Source of the DNA: Symbiodinium natans
Lineage: Eukaryota; Sar; Dinophyceae; Suessiales; Symbiodiniaceae
DNA length: 53,034 nucleotides
Assembly (NCBI GenBank): GCA_905221605.1
Contig: CAJNDS010002476.1
Span: forward strand, 347,626-400,659
Reading direction: 5' to 3'
The stretch's first letter is position 1. Each line of letters opens with the position of its first letter. Below are positions 33,117 through 43,263 of the stretch, piece after piece. The notes below the pieces were generated by a model. That model made no database searches, was not told the DNA's origin, and saw nothing but the letters and a program-made list of their open reading frames with translations. Position numbers and translations under genes: made by a program.

Positions 33117-34742
33117 CTGGATTCAGTTGAAAGTGCTGAGGCTTTGGGTCAGGGTGAACTAAGGCTAAGGGGAACCCAAAAACAGCTAGTGAGGAGAAAT
33201 GAGGCCGCTAAGAACAACAGAAGATCGTTCTGCCAATCTCGGACCCAAAGAACACACCGGAAGCCTGCCACCCAAATCTATCAGCCTTCTCCTTCCTTGC
33301 CCATGCCTTCACTGGATCCCGGGAGCCGTCATGAAGCATCCCCCTCAGGGCGCCTCTTGGCCGAAAACGTCGCACAGCTTGCGTCTCGGATCCTCCGTTT
33401 GCAGTTGCGGGAGAGACATCCCAAGCAGTTGCGAAGACTTCTGAGGTTCGAAACCTACTCCACAGCAAGAGACCTAGGCTAACTCAGCCATGAGCTCCAT
33501 ACATCCTCAAAGCAAGACCTTCACTGGCCCTTGCAGCTTGAGCGAAATTGGCTTGACAGTGCGGTTGTGCACATACTGCTCCTACACTCTCTACCCTAAA
33601 CCCTAAACCCTATACCCCAAACCCTAAATCTTCAGGGGTTCCGGCTCAAAGTTGTAGGGATGCCTCAAACCTGAAAAATTCACGTCTAGGGCTCTGCTCC
33701 CTTGTACACTGTGGTCTACTGCAGCAAACGGTTACCACGAAATGTAGTTATAGCGCACTGCACTGTATACCTTTACACACCATAATAATCGTTACGACCC
33801 ACCCTGGGATTAGTAGCACTTTCCTTGAGCACACTTCCCCGCTGATGGTGCGCTTCCGAGCTCCAATGACCGAAAATGAAGCGCGACAATCCTTCCCTAC
33901 TAAGGGCTTCCTGCCAAGGATGACTGATCCGCGCCTTGAGCCAGACATCTTTCCACATGAGAAGAACCTGGGTGGACGGTTGTATAGCCGTGGCTGCAGC
34001 CACGGCCATGGGAAAGACTAGTCATGCTTGCAGAGATGCTACCCGGTATCCATGAAGCTTGTAAGAGTAGTAGAAACAATCGCAAGAGCACTCACAGTGG
34101 TCTGTCTGCAGACACCTTCGTAGAAGTAATAATAACAGCACTAGGAAAGGTGATCTACCACTCACAGGTTCTGTATGGTTACTAGTCTGTATTAGATGAC
34201 TGTTAAAGGTTAATAGCTAATTTCTACTAGCTAGCAGTGACTACTTTGTAGATACTAGTGAATAGCTAATCGTGCATATATGTCGCAACAGCATCGGTCA
34301 GCGGAATAGCAACCGTCATCGAAAAAAAGTGCAGCAACGAAAAAGAAACGATCAGACAGCTGGCCTTGGTCAGAACTCTGCTTGGAGGTTCATGGTACTT
34401 AGTAACTAATTGTAACTGTACTTATAACTGTACTTATAACCATATTGGGGCACTTAAAGGGGCTTATAAGTGGGTTATAGGTACAGTGATAACTAGTTAC
34501 TAAGTACCATGAACCTCCAAGTGGTCATAACTCTGCGCACGTTTGACTGCTCAATCAACCTGAGCCTGGCAGACCTGTTCAAGTCCATATCAAGAACAGG
34601 GAATGCTACGATGGCCAGCACGACTACGATCACTACTACAAGATGCTAACTCTAAAAAATTGCTCTACTATTACTCTGACTGCAGCTTTAGCCTTCAGCT
34701 GCTGCAGACCAAACAAATCACGGAGAGGCCCGGCTATGCCCA
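33117..34742. other. Unassigned stretch upstream of the helicase
   Basis: Contains several unconvincing short open frames on both strands, one short telomeric cluster (33594-33625) and a family A element. May hold the helicase 5' exon, but I could not identify it. Confidence 0.5.
34381..34521. mobile_element. Family A inverted-repeat element
   Basis: Intact arms CTTGGAGGTTCATGGTACTT and reverse complement, with CACTTAAAGGGGCTTATAAG core. No coding nearby, so not tied to an intron. Confidence 0.85.
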
Positions 34743-34823
34743 CCCCTAAACCCTAAACCCTCCCTAAACTCTAAACCCTAAACCCTAAACCCCAAACCCT
34801 AGACCCTAAACCCTAAACCCTTT

Positions 34824-35320
34824 AAGGCTGAGGTTGGAAGTCAGGTGCAGGTGCCTGGCGATCTTTGAACTTGTCCTTCAGGATCATTTTGACATCCGAG
34901 ACCTGGACACTGAAGAGAGTGTTGCTGAAGATTCTAGGGTTTAGGGTTTAGGGTTTAGGGTTTAGGGTTTAGGGTTTAGGGTTTAGGGTTTAGGGTTTAG
35001 GGTTTAGGGTTTACGGCTTAGGGCTTAGGGTTTAGGGTTCCCCCTTGAATGGTCTTCCAGGCGTTTGCGCAATCTCTTCTCGTGATCTCTCGTGCTTTAG
35101 TTGCACCACTTTGCTTGAGTACCCCTTTAAAATTGCCGTAGGATCAGATAGGCACCCTAAACCCTAAACCCCAAACCCTAAACCCTAAACCTCTAAAGCC
35201 GCAGGCCTCGGCATCTTCCCGAAAGGTGCTTTGGCACAGGTTCTTGCCATTCAGGCCCCGGAAACTAACTTGGATGATGGGCATTGCCACCATGCTACTG
35301 CTAAGCCTTCGGAGCCTAAA
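34824..35320 (-). CDS. Unknown gene, three exon-like pieces between telomeric blocks
   Basis: Pieces on the minus strand: about 35195-35320 (SSMVAMPIIQVSFRGLNGK ... REDAEACGF), 35050-35125 (KVVQLKHERSREEIAQTPGR) and 34824-34931 (NTLFSVQVSDVKMILKDKF ... DFQPQP then stop). They are separated by telomeric blocks at 35154-35193 and 34935-35038. Exact splice points were not fixed, so the order is an inference from strand and spacing. No family recognised. Confidence 0.4.
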
Positions 35321-36110
35321 CTGCGACTTGAGCAATGAATGCAGTGTTTGGGTGGTTCGGAGTAGGGTTACAAGTACCCCTAAAAAGGGTTATAAGTACA
35401 TTTACCATACTTATAGTCCTGCCTATAACTACCCATGGACCTGAAAGGGTTTTTGTGTGTTTTCTCTTTCTTGTTCGAAAGCTTCTCAAGGCTGAGCCCA
35501 GAGAGCCCAATACCCCGGATCAAGGAATATGCCATAAATCATATTGGGACCCCTAAGCCGTAAGCCCTAGGCCCTAGGGCCTAAGCCCAAAGCCGTTAAA
35601 CCCAAAACCCTAAACCTTCAACCCTAAACCCTAAACCTCTCAAGCCCTAAACCCCTAAACCCTACCTAAACCTCAAGAAAGTTTAAAGTACCTTCCTTAC
35701 TTAAGGGGTGTTTGGGCTCTTTGGGAGGGTTTGGTGTTCGGTCTCGGGAAGGTTTGGTGTTCGGTCTCGGGGTCTCACACAACTCTTTTGTGAAAAACTT
35801 TGCTATAGGTGGTCCTTCAGGGATTGTTCTTTTACATGGTGCAGTAGATCTGGGGTTACCATGAGACACATTGCACAGCTTCATCTTGGCTTTTTTAGAG
35901 CTATCTATCTTTGCTGACATGAGTTCTGATGGAAAAGCTAAAAACTTCTTACTTTGATCCTCTAGCACACTTCTTCTTTTCATCTACTTTTAACATACTT
36001 TGTGTGATTGTCTTACCTTGTCCCCAATTGCACTTCTGAGGGTTTAGGGTTTAGGGTTTAGGGTTTAGGGTTTAGGGTTTAGGGTTTAGGGTTTAGGGTT
36101 TAGGGTTTAA

Positions 36111-36660
36111 TCCCATCGATTCCGGACTCTTTTACATCCTGGACTTCCCTCTCATCTCTTGGATCAGGAATAACGATGCTATCTTTCGTCTTTCTTTGCG
36201 CGCTCATGACAGTCACGTGGTTGCGGTAATACCAAGTGGTTGCAAGGGCCACTGAACGAAGAGGATTTTCAGACACGTGAATTATTTCACCTGACTGAAG
36301 CCTTTGTGCGGGTTCGATGTAGCTTACGAAGGCAGACTGGCGCTCAAAAGGCGAAAGATGCCAAAAGCAACGGCAGCTTTGTCAGCTGGCTGCTCGCTCA
36401 CAAGGTGGAGGTCTCTAGGGGGGACGGATGGCCCAAACTGCAAAAGGCCTCAAGGGTTCGAGCGATGAGAAGCCTCCGATCGATCGAGGTCATCGATCAG
36501 GGTCATAGATCGTCGATCGGAGCGGTCTGACCCCATTCTGGACGGTCGGACCATGGGCGAGGCCGTGACATTGTGGTGCGAAGAAGGCCTGTCGGAAATG
36601 TCGCAGGAGATCCCAGTTCTCATATGTACCAAATCTGACAAGTGGGTGTTCGAAACCTCT
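36111..36660. other. Unassigned stretch with a cluster of GATCGATCG-like palindromes
   Basis: A 96-codon plus-strand open frame (36240-36530) includes QTRELFHLTEAFVRVR but has no family. At 36477-36527 CGATCGATCG, CATCGATCAG and GTCGATCGG lie close together. Confidence 0.4.
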
Positions 36661-37516
36661 TCAAGGCTCTAGCCTCACATGGGAGGACGACAAGGCAGCC
36701 TCCAGTTCCTCATGGTGCTTCTCTCGCATCGCGAGAGCCTCATCAATCCTCCGGGTAGCCGTTTGATGTGCAGCCTGCATGAAGGCCCCGTATTGTGGCT
36801 GGTCCAAATCCAGGTGTTTGCACAAGATCTGGATCAAATCCGTGTTACTGTGAAGCCTCTTCTCCTTGAAGCCTACGTAGTCACGCACAGTCCAGTTGTG
36901 CTCCAACATCTCAGAATGCAGATGCGGAAAGTCCTGCTTGACTTTTGCCACACGGCGGTCCTTATCGCCCTCCCTCAAGCCCTCATCCAGGCCGTAACGT
37001 CCATACACGTTTGCTACCTTTCCTGGGTGTTGCTTTAAAGCCCTTTGAAAATTATTTGTGAATGGGTTCCCTTAAAAGGGAATGAAGGGAAATTTGAAAT
37101 TATCCCAAAGCAATACCCAGTTTCGGTCTATCCTGAAGTGCAATGTTCTGAAGAGGGCAAAAATGCGCCGACGAAAGGCGGCGGGCTCAGGAACTTCAAA
37201 GGCCGCGCGGCCACCGTGGTCGGGATCTGCTGTCATAGCAAGGGCAGCTTCCTGCATCAAGCACCTGGTTCTTAGTAGGGAATCAGGGAATTAGGGCTCT
37301 ATACATTTATATACATATATATACATATATAGATATGTATATATATATATATATGCATACCCTTTACGCGACTACATAGCCTACTAAGAACTAGCCAGTC
37401 AAGCACCAGTCAAAGAGATCCGCTGCTCCGGTGTTTGGCTGGCGCAGCATGAAGCACTGTTTGCCTGCGCTGGCCAGCCGATGCGGATGCTCCGGGTTGG
37501 CAAAGAACAACGCGTC
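36661..37516 (-). CDS. Unknown protein, three 3' exons joined by two introner elements
   Basis: No family recognised. Exons: 37407-37516, 37125-37264, 36661-37022, with TGA at 36661-36663; 612 nt, 203 aa, all in frame. Peptides include HPHRLASAGKQCFMLRQP, FRRRIFALFRTLHFRIDRK, HLHSEMLEHNWTVRDYVGF and a charged C-terminus (RIDEALAMREKHHEELEAAL) likely helical. Intron 1 (37265-37406) is a family F element bounded by the 8-bp repeat GTGCTTGA with a GT donor. Intron 2 (37023-37124) is a family L element with ends CTGGGT/ACCCAG and duplication GAAA, using a GA donor. The exon at 37516 begins after an AG, so the start lies upstream beyond the telomeric block at 37527-37569. Confidence 0.7.
37023..37124. 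mobile_element. Introner family L
   Basis: Gene-strand duplication GAAA, ends CTGGGTATTGCTTTGGG / AAAGCAACACCCAG; GA-AG intron joining FRIDR to KVANVYG. Confidence 0.82.
37265..37406. mobile_element. Introner family F with 8-bp duplication
   Basis: Gene-strand ends CTGGCTAGTTCTTAGTAGG and CCTACTAAGAACCAG, bounded by GTGCTTGA on both sides; a TATA-rich core. GT-AG intron. Confidence 0.85.
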
Positions 37517-38195
37517 CTTAGATCTAGGGTTTAGGGTTTAGGGTTTAGGATTTAGGGTTTAGGGTTTGAGAATGCATGCAACAGAACTGCAAACTTCTGT
37601 ACAAACTCTGGGAGCACAGTTGGCTTAAATGATAAACTTTTCAAAACAGATGCCGGCAACAAGTGCTTAGGTTGGTGTTCAAACCTGCATTGCTTCCAGA
37701 CATTCTCTTCCTCAGAACATGCTGTTGATTTCTGAAGGCCTCGTTTTGCTTGGCAATTTTGGCGGTTGTTTTTGTTGCTACTTTTGTTGGTGCAAGTCGT
37801 ATACTACACCCCTCAAGACTGGCATGCACCCGAAAAGCCACTGGCTTGTGCAGGAGAAAAACCTTCCAAGCTAAACCCTAGACCCTAAACCCTCAACCCT
37901 ACACCCTAAACCCTAAGGGTACACGTGGGTAAAGGTTGCTTTGGGATCCGAAGTCTCAACAATTTTGGGGGGGGAGGGGGGGGGGGGGCGCGAAGAATCG
38001 CAAATCCCCGTTTCGAAAGTTGGGCCATGCTGGTGTAAGGTCTCCTGCCACAAGTCTGCAACTCAAAACTCACAGTGCCTTCAGTTTTTCCAAGTAGGGT
38101 TTGGTTTAGGGTTTAGGGGTTTAAGGGAACTCTTGCGAAACACTAGCAACAAATCCCTTGTGTTATGAAAAAAGGTGCCCCTTGGAACTGCGAAA

Positions 38196-38283
38196 CCCCT
38201 TAATTAAGGAATAGCCCTTAAATTATAATAGGAACCCTCATATGATTTAAGGTCTATTCCTTAATCAAGAGGTCTTGGAATCC
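38196..38283. mobile_element. Family D inverted-repeat element
   Basis: CCCCTTAATTAAGGAATAGC ... GGTCTATTCCTTAATCAAGAG without telomeric insert, the uninterrupted form of the family. Confidence 0.75.
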
Positions 38284-38320
38284 CTGGGTTCCAAAAACAC
38301 ACAAAGTCGAAATCCCAGGC

Positions 38321-39661
38321 TCAGTGCCGGAGCTGTTGACTTCCCGACAGAGCAGGGGAGCGGCTGCGGCCGGAGAGCTCTTTCCTTGGCTGACTTCTGA
38401 ACCCTCTCCTAAAAGTTTCACTTTGAGGCTCCTTCTTGTAGTTTCTGCACAAACCCTAAACCCTAAACCCTAAACCCTAAACCCTAAACCCTAAACCCTA
38501 AACCCTAAGAGCCAGCCAGAAGAAAGCCAAGTTTCTAGTGCACCGGCGTGCGGGAGCGTGGCCGAAAGGCTGCCGGAGCAACTCTTCGAGCAGCACATTC
38601 AGGACGTCGCGCATGTAGGTCGTCTCCTCAGGGTTTAGGGTTTGGGGTTTCGGGTTTAGGGTTTTGGGTGTAGGGTGTAGGGTTTAGGGTTTAGGGTTTA
38701 GGGTTTAGGGTTTAGGGTTTAGGGTTGAGGGTTGAGGGTTGAGGGTTTAGGGTTTAGGGTTTAGGGGGTCGTCTCCTCAGTCTCGTTGTGGGCTCTGTCG
38801 TAGCCCTTGCGATTCCGCATGTACTCCTCGATTGGCCGGTATTGAAAGCACAAAGAGGCTTCACTTGGCCCAGAGAAGGAGTGGGAGCCTGCTGCCCACC
38901 TAAACCCTAAACCCTAAACCCTAAACCCTAAACCCTGAACCCTAAACCCTAAACCCTAAAAACCCTAAACCCTGAACCCTGAACCCTAAACCCTAAACCC
39001 TAAACCCTAAACCGTTCTAAGCACATCCGGGGTGCGAGCACACAGCAGCTTACGATGTCCTCCTTGGCCACGACCTGCTCCCCACTTGTCCGAACTCTCG
39101 GCAGGATCTTGCTACCAAAAATCGCGACGATGTCAGGACAGGTGGTTTTGTAGCGGTCTCGTAGAGTTTCTTCGATCATGACCTTGAGATCAGGCGTCAC
39201 CGCATCCATGGACTGCAGCAGCCAGTGGCTGATCAGCTCCTGATGCCCTAAACCCTAAACCCTAAACCCTAAACCTTAAACCCTAAACCCTAAACCCTAC
39301 ATATTTTTAGCTCCTGATGCGTGGCCACATACTTTCGGGCGTCTTGGTTGCCGGTCTTCTGGAGCCGGTCGCTGATCCACTGGTCCAGAAAGAAGTGGTA
39401 AAATGTCAGGGCCCAATCCTGAATAGCCCAGGAACCATCTTATAATCAGGGCACCCCTTTTTGGCTTGGTTACTTTATAAGGGAACCAGAACCCCCCCCC
39501 CCCCCCCCAAAAAAAAAAAAAAGAAAAGGAAAAGGGCACCACTGGGCTACCAAGAATCGAAGAGTCGCTCAGCCCGAAAGTCCATCCGCTTCACGTAGCC
39601 AGGCTGCTTGGAGAAGTGGGCCTCTCCAAATGATCGCAGCCAGCGGACGACGCTGCTGCTC
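38321..39661 (-). CDS. Unknown protein, six 3' exons, three introns made of telomeric repeat
   Basis: No family recognised. Exons on the minus strand: 39559-39661, 39314-39418, 39013-39239, 38776-38899, 38544-38626, 38321-38444. From 39418 to the TGA these give 663 nt, exactly 221 codons, so all phases agree. Sample peptides: RMDFRAERLFDWALTFYHFF, KVMIEETLRDRYKTTCPDI, EEYMRNRKGYDRAHNETEET and an Arg/Ser-rich tail (FRSQPRKELSGRSRSP). Donors GA, GA, GT, GA, GT. The first intron is an inverted-repeat element with GATT duplication. The second to fourth are TTTAGGG blocks, two of them with 11-12 and 14 bp flanking duplications. The fifth also contains a TTTAGGG block. The first exon begins after an AG with two codon bases carried over, so an upstream exon should exist between 39.7 and 40.6 kb; I did not find it. 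Confidence 0.72.
38452..38508. repeat. Telomeric block in last intron of the 38.3-39.7 kb gene
   Basis: CCCTAAA array on plus. Flanks share AGTTTCT and GTGCAC-like sequence at about 38440-38450 and 38530-38543, a possible imperfect duplication. GT-AG splicing joins APARR to NYKKEPQ in frame. Confidence 0.6.
38632..38766. repeat. Telomeric block acting as an intron, 14-bp flanking duplication
   Basis: TTTAGGG array with some TTGAGGG units, flanked by exact GGTCGTCTCCTCAG at 38618-38631 and 38767-38780. On the minus strand, splicing ACTGAG|GAGACG ... CCTGAG|GAGACG (GA-AG) joins RAHNETEE to TTYMRDVLN in frame. Confidence 0.82.
38900..39012. repeat. Telomeric block acting as a GT-AG intron
   Basis: The whole intron is telomere repeat in sense G-strand orientation: donor GTTTAGGG directly after GAACG, acceptor TTTAG directly before GTGGGC. 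Splicing joins CLER to WAAGSHSFSG in frame. Here the repeat itself provides donor and acceptor. Confidence 0.75.
39247..39308. repeat. Telomeric block acting as an intron, 11-12 bp flanking duplication
   Basis: CCCTAAA array (plus strand) plus ATATTTTT tail, between copies of AGCTCCTGATGC at 39235-39246 and 39309-39320. Splicing CATCAG|GAGCTA ... CATCAG|GAGCTG (GA-AG) gives VATHQ joined to ELISHW in frame. Confidence 0.8.
39419..39558. mobile_element. Introner with GATT duplication and C/A homopolymer core
   Basis: Gene-strand start CTTGGTAGCCCAGTGG, end CCTGGGCTATTCAG, duplication GATT; contains a T-run followed by a G-run of about 17. GA-AG intron joining RAERLF to DWALTF. Confidence 0.8.
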
Positions 39662-40149
39662 CTGAGAATGCGACGATAATTCAATTAATAAAACTAATTT
39701 TAACAATAAAATAATCAATCGTCCCCATACGGGAGATGAAAGAAGAGTTGGAAAAAGTTGGATCTGGCTGCCAGAAGGCGATGAAGGAAATAGATCACTG
39801 CGGCTCAAGAGGTGAATTGCGAGTATGTACCATGTTAAACGAAAGGGGTACCCTGCAACAAGTGAAGCGTGTCCGAATGAGTATCCGATGGCAAGATGCA
39901 CCTCCAAGAACAAAACCACAACAGGGCTATGATGTCCAAGAAACAGTGAAGCAATACTCTCACCTTCCTGGAAGGGATTGTAAAAGAATTCGCCAGCATT
40001 GCCACCTGCACGATGACAAGATGATGATGATAGGCAGGGTGGAGAAAACTGGTTTAGGGTATTGGGTTTAGGATCTAGGATTTAGGATTTAGGGTTTAGG
40101 GTTTAGGGGATTGTGGACTCCGTTGGGTTCATATCTTCAATTCGAAGCG

Positions 40150-40252
40150 AATATAGATATAGATATAGACATAGACATAGACATAGACATAGACATAGAT
40201 ATAGATATAGATATAGATATAGATATAGACATAGATATAGATATAGATATAC
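40150..40252. repeat. ATAGAT / ATAGAC hexanucleotide repeat
   Basis: About 17 units; the two hexamers alternate in runs. Open frames across it are low-complexity. Confidence 0.95.
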
Positions 40253-40623
40253 GTTTCTGTATGTTTGTATATGTGTATATATGCATGTACAGTACATGGT
40301 TCCCTTGAACATCTATGCGTGCCTGTCTTCGGGAGACTCAACAAGAAGCGTCTGTGAACTAAACCCGTCCCACGCCCTCCATGCATGAGATAGGGTTTAG
40401 GGTTTAGGGTTTAGGGTTTAGGGTTTAGGGTTTAGGGTTTAGGGTTTAGGGTTTAGGGTTTAGGTTTTAGGGTTTAGGGGGGGGTTTTGAAGGGTTTTGA
40501 GGGCTACGGGGGGGGTTAGGGGGAGTTTGTTTAGGGGGGTTTAGGGTTTGGGGGGGGGGGGGGGGGAGTTTAGGGGGGTTTAGGGGGGGGTGGGGGGGGG
40601 GGGTTAGGGGGGTTTGGGGGGGT

Positions 40624-43263
40624 TTAGGATGGAATCTTGATCTTCGCAAGTCCTTCCATGTCAGGAAAGCACGCCGACATGACTCCTCAGCCACATGTTT
40701 GGCCACCCCAAAAAAAAACCCAAATGCCCCAAGCACAATGCCCCCAACCTGATGTCTCCAGCTGCTTGACCATTTCGATCTTCGCATCCAAGCTTTCAAG
40801 AAGGCCTCCAGCTGGGAGGTTCATGGGTAGTTCTAAAGTAGGGCTGCAAGCATGGTAGCTATATACGTATGGCCCTAGTTAGGGCACGCAAAAACCCTAC
40901 TGAGAACTATAAACCCTAAACCTTACACCCTAAACCCTAAACCCAAAACCCTAAACCCTAAACCCACGAACCCCAATGAACCTCCCAGAGGTCCAACTGC
41001 GTCGTTCTCCGTGCTTCGGTCCCTCATCAGCTTCTCGGTTTTCACGGCTTCCTGGCGGAGGAACTGCAGGAAGCCAGCTTTCACCTGCGCGCGAGATCTG
41101 GCAGCAGGTGTCTACATGGTCCCTTCCTGCACTATGGGTGTTTAGGGTTTAAGGTTTAGGGTTTAGGGTTTAGGGTTTAGGGTTTAGGGTTTAGGGTTTA
41201 GGGTTGGGGAATTCTTGTATACCCCTTATATACCCTATAAAAGAAGGTAAGTTATCTCAAAAGTGCTAAAAAGACACCAAGGGTTGACCTCTGAGAAGAC
41301 TCCTAAATCGAATCCCTCCTTAAACCCAGTCAGGGAAAGACAAAACGTCTCAAGGGCCTACCCTAAATCCTAAACCCTAAACCCTGAACCCTAAACCCTA
41401 AACCCAGGCCGAAGCAACCTACACGGTTTGCGACGGCTGCCCCCGCCTCTTCCCTGATCTGAACGAGGCGTTTCTCAGCCTCCTCCTTCCTCAGCCGTGC
41501 CAGCTCTGCCATCTTTCGCTGCTGCTCCTCATTGATTAGGGTTTAGGGTTTAGGGTTTAGGGTTTAGGGTTTAGGGTTTAGGGTTTAGGGTTTAGGGCTT
41601 AGGGCTTAGGGTTTAGGGTTTAGGGTTTCGCTCCTCATGCGCGTGCCGCTGGCGATCCACCGGGCACTCTGGCACACACTGGGGTGGGCAAGTCCTTGGC
41701 TGCACTTAGGAGGGTTTAGGGTGTAGGGTTTAGGGTTTAGGGTTTAGGGTTTAGGGTTTAGGGTTTAGGGGTTTAGGGACATTCAGAAGCCCAGTAAACC
41801 GAAAAAGGCTAAGGATCTAAAGTTACAGTAAAGCACCGCAAAGAGTCGTGCTGCTCGGATCGTAGTTCAGCTTTGGGTCGTCACTCAGGCCCTCTCCGCA
41901 ACGCACACAGCGCACAAACCTGGTTCATGGTTGGGATCGTACTAAGAATTTACATAAGAACTTAAACGTCTACTCCTATTGAGTCTAAGTACCCAAAAAA
42001 CATAGAATGCTACCCCACTATGACAAAGAAACCATGCTTCGAACAGCGAGATGTCTTTGCCGGCTGGAACGTACCACTTTTGCAGGGCGGCATCCCAAAA
42101 AGCGCCTCGTTCCTTTACCTTGCTTTTCCTTAGTTGCCCAGTATCCTCGGGGAACGAAAGGTTAGTCTCTGGGTTCGGGAGTATATGGGAACTAGAATAC
42201 CCCAAGAAAAGCTAAAGGTTTCCTACTCTACTACCAAGTTTCTCTTCAATGGGACAGCGCAAGTAGAAGGCTTCGTTGGAGCTTCGAAAGCACTCTTTCC
42301 AGCAGGGGCCGCAACGCACGGCAACTCGTTTCCGAACCCACGGTGGCACGTCGTAGGATCCGCACTTTTCGCAACTCCTCGGTTCATCCGATCCGCTGGC
42401 CTTCTTGGCTTCCGGCAAGGATGGCGCCGCTAGGGTGCGCTTGGGCGCCTGTCCGCGCCATGCTGATTCTTTGGCCAGGCACCACTGCACGAAGGGGTAG
42501 AGACGACCTCCGGGACCAGGGTTCTCTCCTGACATCATGGGAAGTCACGATGAAAAGCTAAGAAAAGTGTGGAGGGTGACGGCACACTAGTTTTAAGCCA
42601 CGCCCGCACCAAGGAAAGTGCAAACAACACATTTCCCCCATTCTTGACAGGAGGAAGGGATCAGGAGCACGGAAAAAAAAAAAAAAAAAAAAAAACAGAA
42701 ACAGCGTCCCAAAGCGATGCTGAGCGTGCTTTGTGCCGCAACGTGTCCCTCTACAATGTGTCACGTTTAATTTCACTATCATCACGCCCAAGCACTTCTG
42801 CTTTCGGCGTGACATGCTATAGCAAACCGTGTGAGGAGGCAGCAAAAACTTCAAATTAACCCAAGCTCTGCCAATTTGTGGGGTTTGCTCGGGCCTGGGG
42901 TACCCCAGTATGTTCCAAACCAGGGCCTGTTCCTATCACCTAAGAAAAACTGTCGGCCGGCAGGAATCCCAGAAAAAGTTTGCTCAGGTGTTCCGATTTG
43001 GGGTGGTGCTGGCTCTTCGGAGCAGGGGCTTCAAAGAAATCCTCCACTGCTTGGGTACAAGAACATGCAGAAGAAGAATGGAAGCTCCTGGTCTTGTCCA
43101 TCGATTGACCCCTAAACCCTAAACCCTAAACCCTAAACCCTAAACTCGTCGAAGCTCCTTTGGCCCATAGCACATAGCCAGGATCCAGGAGACGCACCTC
43201 CTCGAAGCTCTTCCCCCGGTGCTTTCCGAATGTGAAGCTCACGGGGAAGGGACTCTGAGCCAT
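40624..43263 (-). CDS. ExoX-C-like / zinc-binding / DUF5710-like protein, complete 9-exon model
   Basis: Start ATG at 43263, stop TAA at 40624-40626. Exons: 43158-43263, 42235-42528, 42033-42168, 41837-41919, 41634-41704, 41423-41527, 40994-41084, 40749-40811, 40624-40685; 1011 nt, 336 aa, every junction in phase. Exon 1 carries TFGKHRGKSFEEV and DPGYVLWAKG, joined to GGRLYPFVQWCLAKES, resembling the C-terminal module of exonuclease X and DUF3820 proteins. Exon 2 has CEKCG and RCGPCWKEC, a probable zinc site. Exon 3 has KERGAFWDAALQKWYVPAG, typical of DUF5710. Exons 3-4 give FVRCVRCGEGL, another CxxC. Exons 5-8 are charged and coiled-coil-like (QQRKMAELARLRKEEAEKR). Donors in order GA, GT, GT, GT, GA, GT, GA, GT; all acceptors AG. 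Intron 5 is a telomeric block, intron 7 an inverted-repeat element with a telomeric block inside. The stop lies at the edge of a telomeric block. A nucleic-acid role is an inference from domains only. Confidence 0.8.
40814..40986. mobile_element. Family B element with telomeric block inside, acting as an intron
   Basis: Arms GGGAGGTTCATGGGTAGTTC and AATGAACCTCCC. The right arm is split after GAGAACTA by CCCTAAA repeats at 40908-40966. Forms the GA-AG intron 7 of the ExoX-C/DUF5710 gene, joining ENDAV to AGGLLES. Confidence 0.75.
41270..41362. mobile_element. Introner family H next to a telomeric block
   Basis: Reads CCTCTGAGAAGACTCCTAAA ... TTAAACCCAGTCAGGGAAAG and GGGCCTACC, then CCCTAAA. 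Lies in intron 6 of the ExoX-C/DUF5710 gene. A more diverged copy may be at 10950-11025. Confidence 0.65.
41533..41629. repeat. Telomeric block acting as an intron, 9-bp flanking duplication
   Basis: TTTAGGG array (plus strand) between exact copies of GCTCCTCAT at 41524-41532 and 41630-41638. On the gene strand both copies contain AG followed by GAGC. Splicing CATGAG|GAGCG ... AATGAG|GAGCAG (GA donor, AG acceptor) joins exon 41634-41704 to 41423-41527 in frame and leaves one copy of the duplicated sequence. Confidence 0.8.
41920..42032. mobile_element. Introner family G in the ExoX-C/DUF5710 gene
   Basis: Gene-strand ends CTTTGTCATAGTGGGG and CCCAACCATGAACCAG; duplication GTTT; GT-AG. Joins SLFEAW to FVRCVRC. 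Confidence 0.85.
42169..42234. mobile_element. Short introner family K
   Basis: Core GAATACCCCAAGAAAAGCTA between ACTAG and CTACTCTACTACC. A similar sequence without clear coding context is at 10090-10140. GT-AG intron joining EEKL to ETNLSF. Confidence 0.7.

Larger units (their letters stand above)
34743..37569. repeat. Telomeric blocks, 34-38 kb
   Basis: Blocks at 34743-34822 (C), 34935-35038 (G), 35154-35193 (C), 36039-36110 (G) and 37527-37569 (G). None occurs between 30250 and 33590, the helicase interval. Confidence 0.85.

Noticed and set aside
42673-42694. Poly-A run of 22 as the tail of a SINE or processed copy
   Set aside because: No recognisable SINE head or retrocopied gene next to it; homopolymers are frequent in introns here.
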